Origin: Athripsodes cinereus | Taxonomy: Eukaryota > Arthropoda > Insecta > Trichoptera > Leptoceridae | Length of the DNA: 64,000 bases | Reading direction: 5' to 3' | Assembly: GCA_947579605.1 (NCBI GenBank) | Contig: OX388307.1 | Location: forward strand, 9,463,237 to 9,527,236 | Shown: positions 50,185-60,046 of the stretch, one piece after another | Layout of the letters: each line of letters begins with the position of its first letter | Position numbering within the stretch: the first letter of the stretch is position 1 | Notes under the pieces: model-generated | The model's database searches: none | What the model was told of the DNA's origin: nothing | What the model saw: the letters and a program-made list of their open reading frames with translations, nothing else | Position numbers and translations under genes: made by a program

Positions 50185-50523
50185 ATTAAGAATATTTCTC
50201 AACAGACACCTCAACGGCACAACCAACAGACTGTGAAAACTCCCTTTTGTATGAAACAGGAGAACACTATCGTTCTCCAGTGCCATTTAGTGTTTCAGGT
50301 TGACAATCAACGATAGATTGTCAACAACCTCGAACACAATCATAAAAATGGTAGTTTGAAGCAGGAATTGGTGGGATTGGTGAACGTACCATGGGTTAAG
50401 TGCTCTTGAACCAGCCTAAGCCGATTCGTAAGCATCGGGACACCTTTCCTGTTTCATATAAAAGGGAGTTTGCACAGTCTGTTGGTTGTGCGGATGAGGT
50501 GTCTGTAGAGTAATATTCTTAAT
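50185..50523. mobile_element. MITE with about 75-bp terminal inverted repeats
   Basis: The left end ATTAAGAATATTTCTCAACA and ACACCTCAACGGCACAACCA pair with the right end (to 50523) with few mismatches through CAACAGACTGTGAAAACTCC and TATGAAACAGG. The interior of about 190 bases contains no frame. A related AGTAATATTCTTAA...ATGGCTTC stretch occurs at both 50098-50125 and 50509-50540, so the exact boundary and duplication are unclear. Confidence 0.8.
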
Positions 50524-50565
50524 TTAAGTAAGTATGGCTTCATTTTATCTATTTCTATTCTATAT

Positions 50566-51331
50566 ATTCCCTCACGCCGTATCCCAAGTGGGGTAGGCAT
50601 AGAGAACGGAACGCCAATTAGATCTGTCCTTACATACTTCTTTCGCTTCCTCTACAGTCATACAATTTCTCATGCACGCACGTCGGTTTCTTTTACTCAA
50701 AACACGGCCGTCCTTGAGAATTTGATCTACATGTTCAAGCCATGTAGTTCTCGGACGCCCGCGCTTCCTCACACCCCTCCTTTCAGCCAAGTATATCCTC
50801 TTAGTCATTCTTTCCTCTTCCATTCGTTCCACATGATCAAACCATCTCAATTTATTTACACGCATTCTATCCACAACACTCCTCTTGCATCCACTCAATC
50901 TTCTAATATCCTCATTCTTCACTCTATCACGCAACGTTTTTACCAACCATCCTTCTCAGCGATCTCATCTCCACAGCATTTATTCCACTTTCGTCCTTCT
51001 TCAACCATGTCCACGTTTCGCTTGCATACATAAGTGTCGGTACCAGGATGGTATTGTGCACTAGCAATTTTGCCATGTTCGACACATTGTCATTGCTGAC
51101 AATGGGTCGAAGTGCACCGTTAATCCTAGCACCGGCTACTTTTCTTCTTTCGATATCCTTTTAACATCTTCCATCCCTCGCAAACAAACTTCCTAAATAT
51201 ACATACTCGTCCACTTGCTCCAAACATTCATTTTCAACCTTTATTTCGCACATTGTTCTATCAATCTCTCTTTCAAAAACCAGCACTTTCGTCTTTGTCA
51301 CATTCATTTTCATCCCATTCATACTACAACT
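50566..51331 (-). mobile_element. RTE-type LINE, 3' fragment
   Basis: Minus-strand frame with VKNEDIRRLSGCKRSVVDRM, LRWFDHVERMEEERMTKRIY, RKRGRPRTTWLEHVDQILKD, ending at a stop beside the 3' end. Upstream (to 51331), after frameshifts, TKTKVLVFEREIDRTMCEIK and DEYVYLGS are readable. Same family and nearly the same truncation as 2020-2772, but less damaged in its last 124 codons. Confidence 0.87.
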
Positions 51332-51344
51332 ATCATATCGACGG

Positions 51345-52390
51345 TCCCTACGTATATGTGCGTAAGTGACATTTTTGACAAAATCGCTTTTTTTACACTA
51401 AGTATCTTAAAATATTGTATATTTTCATTGATGAAATAATTGGGTCAAAATTTTGGATATTTGACCCTTTTTTGAAACGTATATGTGCGTAAGTGCACCA
51501 AATAGTTTAAAGACGCCGGCGTATATCTGAGTAAGTGACTTTAAGTCGATATACGTCGGACATCCTGATGCATTGTTTGGTGTAATGTACCATACATACA
51601 AAAAATATTATATATATTGTATGATTTACATACATAAAATATAAAGATGAATGTACCTTAATTCCTCTAACCGTAATTACAATAAGTATTTCATCATAAA
51701 TAATGCCAATGTTATTGCAACAGACAAAATAATATTGGTATAGTATAAGTACATATATATTGAAAGGTATTTATTTTCACTGATTGATACGACGAAATTG
51801 TTATTTTTCTAGAAGTCTTGTTATTAATAAAACATTGTACTTTTATCCATGCTTAAAAAAATGTTTCATTATTTTGATCTAACTTTCGTTAGTGAAAAGA
51901 ATCTGCTAAATATTACTTTGTTATTAAACAAAATCCTATTTCCTACACAACACAAAGGAAGATAACTAGTAATACAGTATTATTACACAAGTGCACAATG
52001 CCCACGAAAATTATAAATTTAATATGAGTACCTATTTGATATTATTATTACAAATTACATTTATTTTCTTTAAGATATCTGCACATACATTGCTAGTGTA
52101 TGACACTTACTCACATATACGTCGGACTAAATAAAGGTTTATGAAAATAATAACAAGGAAGAAACTACGTTAATTCTGAGTCCAGAAATAACAACCATTC
52201 TTGGTTTATTATAAAATAAGTTCGTATTGTCAATAAATATAAATATTTTAAGTAAATAGTTAGAATCATGTCAATATATGCCTTAAAAACACAATAGTAT
52301 TATCCCGGCGTATAACAACTCAAGTGGTAGTTAAGCTTGTAGATGTTGTTTTGTTTCCGACGTAGGTAGGTATATGTCAGTAAGTGCTAA
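51345..52390. repeat. Region with recurrent CGTATATGTGCGTAAGTG motifs in both orientations
   Basis: Forward-type copies near 51350-51367, 51478-51496 and 51520-51537 (CGTATATCTGAGTAAGTG). An inverted copy, CACTTACTCACATATACG, is near 52103-52120, and a further variant at 52357-52386 reads TATATGTCAGTAAGTG. The spacing suggests the subterminal repeats of a degraded DNA transposon, with the AT-rich middle being its interior. No transposase frame or target duplication was found. Confidence 0.5.
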
Positions 52391-53689
52391 ATTTCTTAAA
52401 ATATTGCATTTGTAAAGAAATTAAATACGCAGTATTATTACACACATTAATTGAATAATAGCTGCCGATTTTTTTTTTATTTTTTTTTTCTACTCTCTCG
52501 TTATTTATTTATTTATAAGTATATATAGGACAACAATTCAATTATAAAACACAAAAATGAAAATATACAAAAAACAACAAAATCTGGCCCCAGACAGCAC
52601 CATAGAGCTGGTATTAGGGGCTATAGAAGATCTTCAAATGAATTTGTCTTCTATAAAGCACATAATTTACCTCTTGTTTTAACACAATACATTAAAATTA
52701 GAAAAGAAAAAACAAAAATCCGGCAATCAAAAACTAATATCTCTTCTTTCTAATGTACGTTTTTTCAATTGCCTCTTGAAGGTATAATAACTATTTACAT
52801 TCTTCAGCACTTCCGGTAGATCATTAAAAATTCTTACAGCTTCATAATAAAATCCTTTTCTTTCTTTGTCAGTCCTTGGGTACACGTTTCTTAAATTGTT
52901 TCTGGTTCTGCAGTGCTACTCTTGACACTCGATTCGATCCTAATCCAATGCCAACACGATTCCAATCTCAATCTCAATTTCAACTTCAAAACCGTACTCT
53001 TGAACCCAATCCCGCGCGATCGAAATCGTATTGAGATTGGCGTTCCAAAGCGCGGGATCGTGTTCGTATCGAGTTTGTTATTGCAATTTTAAAAATATTT
53101 TCGCTGCAAATAAGGAATAAATAATTGTTTATATGTCGCGTTTGTATGTAGACTACAAGAAACTGTAAGGAAGTAAACTTGAGATCCGAGAGTGGTATAT
53201 GTATTTATTTTTGAAACATAAAAAAGTCAAATACATTTACTAATAATTGTCCTACTTAACAAATATAATAATTTGACGTAGCGATAATATTTTAGGATTA
53301 TTTTTTTTCTGTAAATGGAACACTCATTTCAAATATCAATTCTGACGTTTATGCATTTCAGTGTTGCGTTGTTTGTTTGAATATATTTGGTTATAATTAT
53401 CAAAAACGTAAGTATTATTTTAGTTGCTGATTAATTTTAATATCAAAATGAATCTATATGTATATTTTTTTAATTTGTTAACTTATAAACAAAGTTATAT
53501 GTGAACTCCACGAGGGTGATTTGTAAATAAAGGTAGAACTAGTGTTGAAATTAAAAAACAAGTCAATTGCATGTTACACTAATATTTTAACTAATCTTAA
53601 TTGTAGCAATTAATCTCCTAGCGTCCTTTTTTAAATTCAAAATGTTGTTTTTGATAAAAAAAACTAGTGTTATATTTATTTTTTCTTTC

Positions 53690-54033
53690 CATCAGCGCCT
53701 GGACGGAGTCCACGCATTCAAAGCAGGCAGAGCCCACATCTACAAGCCGGTAGGAGCCCACTTGTAGGTACAAGCTGTTAGAAGTCTCCGCAACCAAGAC
53801 ATTCTCATCTCGCCAGAACACAGGGGTTGGAACAACGAGAGCAACTCGTATTAATCGAAGAAAAACGGGTGAAAGCAGAGTGCTTAGCGGTGATTGCGTT
53901 TAAAATAGCTGCTGAAAAATTGGGGCAGTGTGCCGAATCTTTAAATGAAAGGAGTGCTGCCATTCGTACAGAGTCTGTTCAAGTATCATCAGCCTTGAGG
54001 AAGATTGCAAAGACAATATGCAGCAGAAAATAG
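53690..54033 (+). pseudogene. Likely C-terminal exon of the Harbinger accessory (Myb/SANT-like) protein
   Basis: After an acceptor-like TTTTCTTTCCATCAG (ending about 53694), one frame with an early stop leads into LEQREQLVLIEEKRVKAECL and SSALRKIAKTICSRK, then TAG at 54031-54033. The charged helical tail resembles the C-termini of Myb/MADF-type accessory proteins encoded by Harbinger elements. The DNA-binding domain itself is not visible. It could instead be a captured host exon. Confidence 0.4.
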
Positions 54034-54073
54034 TTTTAGAATAGAAAAATACTTGTTTATTAAGCATGATGTC

Positions 54074-54197
54074 TTATGGCCGGTTTCAATAATCTATCTA
54101 TCCGCTACTGTCGATTGAAATCTATTGTGTTCTATATTTTAAATCATACATTTCAATCGACAGTCACGGATAGATAGGTTATTGAAACCGGCCATTA
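54074..54197. mobile_element. 118-bp MITE with TTA target duplication
   Basis: TGGCCGGTTTCAATAATCTA (from 54077) pairs with TAGGTTATTGAAACCGGCCA (to 54194), continuing through TCTATCCG and TGTCGATTGAAAT. TTA lies at both sides (54074-54076, 54195-54197). The 3-bp TTA duplication fits PIF/Harbinger-type mobilisation. It is inserted within the Harbinger-like element. Confidence 0.88.
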
Positions 54198-54446
54198 ATG
54201 GTTTTTATTTAGTACATAGTATTTTTTTTAAATAATTTCATTATCAAGTATAATAGTCAATAAAATTATTATGTATTACACAATTACAATTTTGTTATTT
54301 TTACAAACCTTGAGAGTTTACATATTCTATAATATATACATAGATAGTATATATACATATAATTTATAGATACTAAGTTTTATAAACTAATGTCTTAGGA
54401 GGATTTTGGGTGTAAAATGGTATGAACATGTCACAAATGATGCTGT

Positions 54447-54710
54447 GATATAGGAGAGACGATGGTCCTGGCTGGGACATGCTCTGAGAATGCCCAATGA
54501 TAGTTGGCCAAAATAAGCACTGTTCTTCCGTCGGCCCGAGCGTCTCTCTTTCACAATACACTGTTCCTGTGACAACGACATCTGAGCGCAGGGAATTTCG
54601 TGGGAAGAGGTGACGTGATTGGCAAAGAGACGCTCTGAATAGATTAGGCTGGTTTCTGCCCTGTTCTCCCGAGAGGAGCGTTGAGGGCGATGATGATGAT
54701 ATATATGTAG
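54447..54710 (+). mobile_element. LINE C-terminal fragment nested in the Harbinger-like element
   Basis: The plus strand reads RRWSWLGHALRMPNDSWPK, stop, ALFFRRPERLS, then further broken frames. The W-LGH-LRM pattern is typical of the region after the reverse transcriptase in RTE/R1-like LINEs. It ends in a (GAT)n tail at about 54690-54705. Confidence 0.6.
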
Positions 54711-54791
54711 ATACATGAAACGTGTACTTTCAATTCGTCTATGATGTGAATTCCACAGCTAATGCATGTCTGGCTTGTATACCTATGTAAG

Positions 54792-55190
54792 TCATGAGCT
54801 GCATAAACAACTTACAAAGAATTCTAAATAATTTACTCTTGAAACATATTTTTTTGATATTCTGAAACACAACTCCTGAAACATTTCTTTTGATATTCTA
54901 TGATTTACTACAAATTCCCCACCACTCATGCTAGACACATTTTGCGAATATATTGCTATTCTACGCAAATTCTTTCGCTGACGAATATTAACTTGATGCC
55001 AGTTTTCCAAATTTATAAAAAAATAATGCCAAACGAGCCATTTTTTAAAGTAATTTAATAAATTACTTCTTCTCGATTCCAAAAAAGTTACTTTCTTGCG
55101 ATCGTGTATGTAATGACAGTTAGTCGATTTCAACACAATCCCAAGGAATCGAGTTACTGTCAAAACGACGTCAAGAGTACCAATTTTCAA
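54792..55190 (-). pseudogene. Harbinger (HARBI1-like) transposase, N-terminal fragment
   Basis: A 132-codon minus-strand frame whose second half reads IRQRKNLRRIAIYSQ and VVNHRISKEMFQELCFRISK. This matches the usual N-terminal helix pattern (R-LSKE-F--LC) of HARBI1-type transposases that precedes the DDE nuclease. The nuclease domain is absent: beyond the stop at 54792 only nested insertions follow. The first 60 residues may lie outside the original start. Confidence 0.6.
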
Positions 55191-55754
55191 ATTTTACACG
55201 ATTTCACATCTTCTTCAAATCAACACTCGATTCCAATGCGATCCGGCGCTAGCGTCGAATTTCAAGAGTACCATTTTGAAATTTTACGATTTTGTGATTG
55301 GGATCGAGTATCCAGAGTAACACTGCTGGTATATCTGTTATGTTTATCACTGTTTCTTAGTATAAGCATGTTCGTTTTAATTAGACCATTTTTTGCTTTA
55401 TATATAGCTTTCGCCCTTTCCATGCATACCAACTCATCGAGGTTCAGCATTTGTGTAATCTTATAGACTTCATCAGTCCTAGTATATCTGTCAAGGTCAA
55501 ACACTACTTTTAGCGCCTTGTTCATCATTCTGTGAACGATACCACGCAGTTGCATACTGGACTGGGACCAAATTATAATTCCATACATTATGTGTGGTAA
55601 TATAAATGAATTGTAGATAATTTTCTTAGTGCTTTTATTAAATACTTTCGCTCTCCTCATAATTCCTACCATTGGTGCGAGTTTTTTGATGATTGTTTTG
55701 ACATGTTCGTTCCATGTTAGTTTGTCATCTAATTCCAGACCCAAGTATTTGACA

Positions 55755-56495
55755 CATGTACTCAGTGTGACCAGATTTGGTAGTTTCCTACTTTTTTGGT
55801 AGTTTTTGAGGCATTGGCAAAAATGTTTAGTAGTTTTTTTTTCTTTGGTAGTTTTTGGTAGTTTTTTAGTAGTTTTTGGTAGTTTTTTGGTAGTTTTTGT
55901 ATTCAGTCGGTAATTGGTAGATAAATTATCGGGTACTTGGGAAAATACCCGATACTTATTGATTCAAAAATAATTGTCGGTACAAGTAACGAGTACATTT
56001 TAGAAAAAGGTACTGCGTGAAAATATTGTTGAAGAAAACCGAGGAGTTTTTGAAATACTTCAAATTCCTATACCATTTTGAAAATTCGGCGACGGGGGGG
56101 TAGAAATCTTCGTGAAAAGAAAAGTATCCGATATTGATCATCGTCGGTACAAATACCGGGTACATATTAGAAAAAGGTACTGCTTGAAAATATTGTTGAA
56201 GAAAACCGAGGAGTTTTTGAAATACTTCAAATTCCTATACCATTTTGAAAATTCGGCGACGGGGGGGTAGAAATCTTCGTGAAAAGAAAAGTATCCGATA
56301 TTGATCATCGTCGGTACAAATACCCAGTACATTTTAGAAAAAGGTACTGCAAGAAAATATTGTTTAAGAAAACCGAGGAGTTCTTGAAATACTTCAAATT
56401 CCTATACCATTTTAAGAATTTAGTAGTTTTTGGTAGTTTTTGACTTCGCCATTTAGTAGTTTTTGAAAATAAAATCCGGTCACACTGCATGTACT
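55755..56495. mobile_element. hAT-like MITE, 725 bp, with internal tandem repeats
   Basis: Terminal repeats CAGTGTGACC (from 55763) and GGTCACACTG (to 56487), with further similarity to AGATTTGGTAG / AAATCCGG. The perfect 8-bp direct repeat CATGTACT at 55755-55762 and 56488-56495 is the target-site duplication. An 8-bp duplication and CAG ends suggest hAT. The interior holds TAGTTTTTGG-type low-complexity runs and 167-bp tandem units. No transposase. Confidence 0.87.
55979..56418. repeat. 167-bp tandem repeat, about 2.6 copies
   Basis: Units start at 55979, 56146 and 56313 (period 167), each beginning GGTACAA and containing GAAAATATTGTTGAAGAAAA, TCCTATACCATTTTGAAAAT and a run of seven G. The first two are nearly identical; the third is partial. 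The similar short minus-strand frames in each unit arise only because the DNA is repeated. Confidence 0.92.
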
Positions 56496-57404
56496 GTACC
56501 TGTATAGGTAGATCGTTTATCATTAAACTAGGATTAATGGGTGCTTTATTTTTCTGTTATATTATCATGTATTTAGTTTTGTCCACATTTATAGTTAGAT
56601 ATCCATTATTGAGCCAGTTCGTGAAGATCTTCAAATCATTGTTTATTGTGTTCTTTAGGGTGTTCTCATCTGTTCCACTGTATATCAACAATGTGTCATC
56701 TGCGTAAATGAAGTATTTTCCAGTCAGTCCTATGTATTGTAGATCATTTATGTACATCATATAAAATAACGGCCCCAGTATAGATCCCTGAGGGACTCCT
56801 ATTGTAATTTCATTTCTCACGCTTGTTATATCAAAGTTTTTTGTCATCGCTGTTCTATCTTTGAGATAGTTTTCGACCAGGCTTAGCGTTACACCTCGAA
56901 CTCCCATTCTTCTCATGGAATCCAATAATATGTTGTGATTGACTGTGTCGAAAGCTTTCGATAGGTCTATAAAAATGGGAATGACATATTAACCTGAGTC
57001 CAATTCTCTGTTAATATGTTGGATTGCATCCATAAGAGCAGCTGATGTGTTACTATTTTTTTGGAACCCATATTGATAATCGTCAAAATCTCCGTTTATT
57101 TTAATATAATTTACAAAGCGTTTGTGTATTATTTTTTCAAAAATTTTACTGAATGTACTTAGTAAACTAATCGGTCTATAATTACCAGGCTCATCCCTCT
57201 TCCCTGATTTATATATAGGTATTATTTTGGCAATTTTTAAAATCTCTGGAAATTCACATTTACTGATACAATTATTTATTAATATTGTTAATGGGTTAGC
57301 AAGAACGTTTTGCAATATCTCCTGATGTTATACCATCATATCCTGGTGCAGCACTGTCTTTGAGTTCTTTGATTACTTCAATAATTTCTATGTTTATAAA
57401 ATAA

Positions 57405-58585
57405 ATGGTATGAATTTAATACGACTTGACAGGATAAAAGACTTGGGTATTGTATTTGATGACAAGCTTCATTTTGAGGCTCACATTAACGAACTTATCG
57501 AGCATTCTAATAGATTGCTAGGTTTTATTTTGAGGTCAACTAGTGAATTTAGGGATCCCAAAACAATGATAACATTGTATATTACACTTGTACGCACTAG
57601 ACTCGAATACTGTTCGTGTACATATGGAATCCGCTATATGATAAATATGTTACGTCTATTGAACGTTTGCAACGTAAGTTTTTGCGAATGTGTAGACGCA
57701 GATATGGAGTTGCTATGAAGGATAATCTGATTGAGTTATCGAATCGCCGTGAGCTTATTGATGCATGTGTTCTGAGAAGAATCTGTACATCTGATGTTGA
57801 CGCTCCTCAGTTATTGTCTCGGGTAGGTTTTTGTGTCCCGTCGGATAGGAGGTCGTATCGCCCACTTTACTTAAGTAGAGTGCATACTAATGCTGGTTTG
57901 AGAAACCCTCTACACCGCATTATGAGTGCTTACAACACCAGATTTGGTAGTGTTGACATGTTTGCCGGCAGCGCTCATACTTTCAAAATGTCAATTTTAC
58001 AGGTTATGTGTACCGACTCGTAAATACGTAATTTTTGTAATTATTTTTGTGAACATGGTTTCTCTGCATCGTAGATATTGTCTTCCCTTCCCATTTTCCC
58101 AAATCCGTGACACGCAATTAGATATAAGGTATAGGTATGTAGTTCTTTAATTTATAATGGTAGGTTGTGTTTGTATTGTTTCTGTTTTTGTCTTTTCGAT
58201 TTAAGGATACATATATGATTTCTCTTGTTCATTTTAATCAAGTGTGTAGCATCATTTGATTGTTTTAATTAATCTCGCATAGAGATTGTTCTACGAGGAT
58301 AAAAAATATAGTTATCAATTTCCTTGAATCCTTACTTTTATCATAAATATTTATTAGTTTTCGTTTATATTCATTTCTAATTCTATGTTTGTTTTGTCAT
58401 TATTATTGTTATTTTAATATGTATGACAACCGAATGGGCTTTGATTAAAATAAATTAATTTAAAATTTGAACACTTATAAAGAGGACATTGCATTGAGTA
58501 CTTCTTTTCTTGTATAATATTTAGTTGTATTAGATAAGCATGTTTTGTCTGTAGTGTTCTGTTGATTGAATAAATAAATAAAAAG
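57405..58585 (+). mobile_element. LINE 3' part (Jockey-like), one frameshift
   Basis: Plus-strand frame RLDRIKDLGIVFDDKLHFEA, HSNRLLGFILRSTSEF, TLVRTRLEYCSC. Near 57615 the frame shifts to IWNPLYDKYVTSIERLQRKF and runs to the stop at 58021-58023. This is the region after the reverse transcriptase. A 3' UTR of about 550 bases ends in AATAAATAAATAAAAA at 58568-58585. It is truncated at its 5' end and lies head-to-head with the minus-strand LINE. Confidence 0.82.
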
Positions 58586-58777
58586 TGACATGTATCCCCA
58601 GATGCTAAAGATTAGATTTGAAAACTGCTATGGGCGAAGAAATGCAATTAGGTATATAGAGAGAACAAAACTTATGAGATATGTAATTGATGGTTCCCAA
58701 ATCGCTGCAATGCAAAGACAACAAGTGGGTGTATCCAATACCTAAAGACCAATCCAGACAACGGAGTTAAACGTTAT

Positions 58778-60041
58778 TAGGGGATTCAATCCCGGGAATC
58801 TGGGATCCCGGGCGTATTTTAGTCCCGAAAATCCCGGGATTTAATTTAAGAAATCCCGGTATTTTCGGGATTAATACAATTATACAATAAGTCAAGAATT
58901 TGGGACTCATTCGCATCAATGAATCACTGACAGCCGAAGCTTGTGTTAGTATCTTAAAAAAACGCTATTCTGAGTTCGATATCTCACTAGATACGATATT
59001 GTGGCAATAGTTACTAATGGTCCAAATTACAGTTGGAAAATTTGTTGATGCAAAGCACCTAGTTTGTTTTGCAGACGGTTTTCACTTAGCCGTTTGTGAT
59101 TTATTGTATAGAAAAATACCTGCAAATGAACCTATCAGTGATGATCTTTTATTTATTTATTTATTTAATACATAAACGGCTATCGCGTTTTCTTGATGAT
59201 TTGGATGATGATAATGAAGAACTGGACTCAGGATTAATCTATAAAACCGGTAATGGTGAGTTTGACCAATGACTGGAATATTAATGAAGTCGTAAAGAAA
59301 ATTCGTAGTGGTTCTTATTTTCCAAAGAGCATCTTTGAAGAATGATACTATGCTTCAAAACCATATTGAAAAGGAACATGGAAGAAAGCTTAATTTATTG
59401 TTTAACTGCAAATCGCGTTGGAATAGTCTCTTAACAATGCTTGAGCGATTTGATATTTTAAAAAATAGCATCAAAAAATCACTCACCGACCTAATTCAAA
59501 TAAATAATTCATGAAGTCTCTGGTCAATTTAATTTAAAAATACGAGTTTAAACATTGATCCCTGTAGTATGTATTTTTTTGTAATGGGTTAAGCTAAATA
59601 AATCTAACTAAGTTGATTTAAAAAAAAAATATTCCAAAATAGTACATACAAACAAACATAAACAACAACATTCTAGAATATATTGCCCCACAAAACTAAA
59701 ACTGTTCTGGGTTAAAACTATGAAATAAATACAAATACAAGAATACAATTTAAAAATACAAAAAAAATAAATTGTTAGTTTTATAAATCATAAGTGTCTT
59801 GTTTGTTTATTTTAGAAGAAGTTTGAAGTATAATTTGGTTTAACCGACTTTTCGCAGATTCATAACTTAAATTCATTGCCAGATAAATAAAAAAAAGCTG
59901 ATTTTGACATGGTTTACTGACTTTTTGTTACCACTTTACATTACCAATACAATCCCGGTACTAGTCCCGGGATCCCGGGATCAACTGTAGATAATCCCGA
60001 AATCCCGGGATTAGAAAATAGGGCCGGGATCGAATCCCCTA
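58778..60041 (+). mobile_element. hAT-type transposon remnant, 1264 bp
   Basis: Terminal repeats TAGGGGATTCAATCCCGG (from 58778) and CCGGGATCGAATCCCCTA (to 60041) with repeated AATCCCGGGAT motifs inside both ends, as in hAT-Ac-type elements. Flanks share only GTTAT (58773-58777, 60042-60046) rather than a full 8-bp duplication. It holds a damaged transposase fragment. A TTTATTTATTTATTTA run at about 59150-59165 interrupts the coding part. Confidence 0.78.
59015..59514 (+). pseudogene. hAT transposase fragment, multiply broken
   Basis: Readable parts are VGKFVDAKHLVCFADGFHLA with VCDLLYRK (the hAT C-x-AH-HLAV region), then after disruption LDSGLIYKTGNGEFD. Finally a frame from 59308 gives SLKNDTMLQNHIEKEHG and CKSRWNSLLTMLERFDILK, the conserved RWNS--MLER motif before the insertion domain. 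The catalytic C-terminal half and dimerisation domain are missing. Confidence 0.72.
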
Positions 60042-60046
60042 GTTAT

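Larger units (their letters stand above)
52908..55328. mobile_element. Harbinger-like DNA transposon, internally degraded
   Basis: Element 52911-55325 (2415 bp) with imperfect terminal repeats CAGTGCTACTCTTGACACTC and GAGTATCCAGAGTAACACTG, flanked by CTG on both sides (52908-52910, 55326-55328). Removing it with one CTG rejoins the host LINE in frame. It contains the N-terminus of a HARBI1-like transposase on the minus strand and a second small ORF on the plus strand, the two-gene plan of Harbinger elements. Subterminal CAAGAGTAC motifs recur near both ends. CTG is not the usual TWA target of this superfamily, so the family assignment rests on the protein fragments. Confidence 0.75.
52469..57395 (-). 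mobile_element. LINE (Jockey/CR1-like), minus strand, split by two DNA transposons
   Basis: Read on the minus strand from 57395: NYRPISLLSTFSKIFEKII, FIDLSKAFDTVNHNILLDS (motif A, after a damaged codon near 56990), GVPQGSILGPLFYMMYINDL (motif B), YADDTLLIYSG (motif C), then a stop near 56558. After the hAT-like MITE (55763-56487) it continues VKYLGLELDDKLTWNEHVKT. After the Harbinger-like element (52911-55325) it ends FYYEAVRIFNDLPEVLKNV to a stop at about 52728. A 3' UTR with AATAAATAAATAA and a poly(A) run ends at about 52469. The 5' half, with the endonuclease, is missing. Confidence 0.87.

Noticed and set aside
54387..54716. 109-codon minus-strand frame
   Set aside because: Antisense shadow of a LINE C-terminal fragment nested in the Harbinger-like element.
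55956..56523. Three similar short minus-strand proteins in a row
   Set aside because: They reflect the 167-bp tandem repeat. The period is not a multiple of three and there is no sign of coding constraint.
57410..58023. Two host genes read from the 102- and 135-codon frames
   Set aside because: Together they form the C-terminal region of a Jockey-like LINE with one frameshift.
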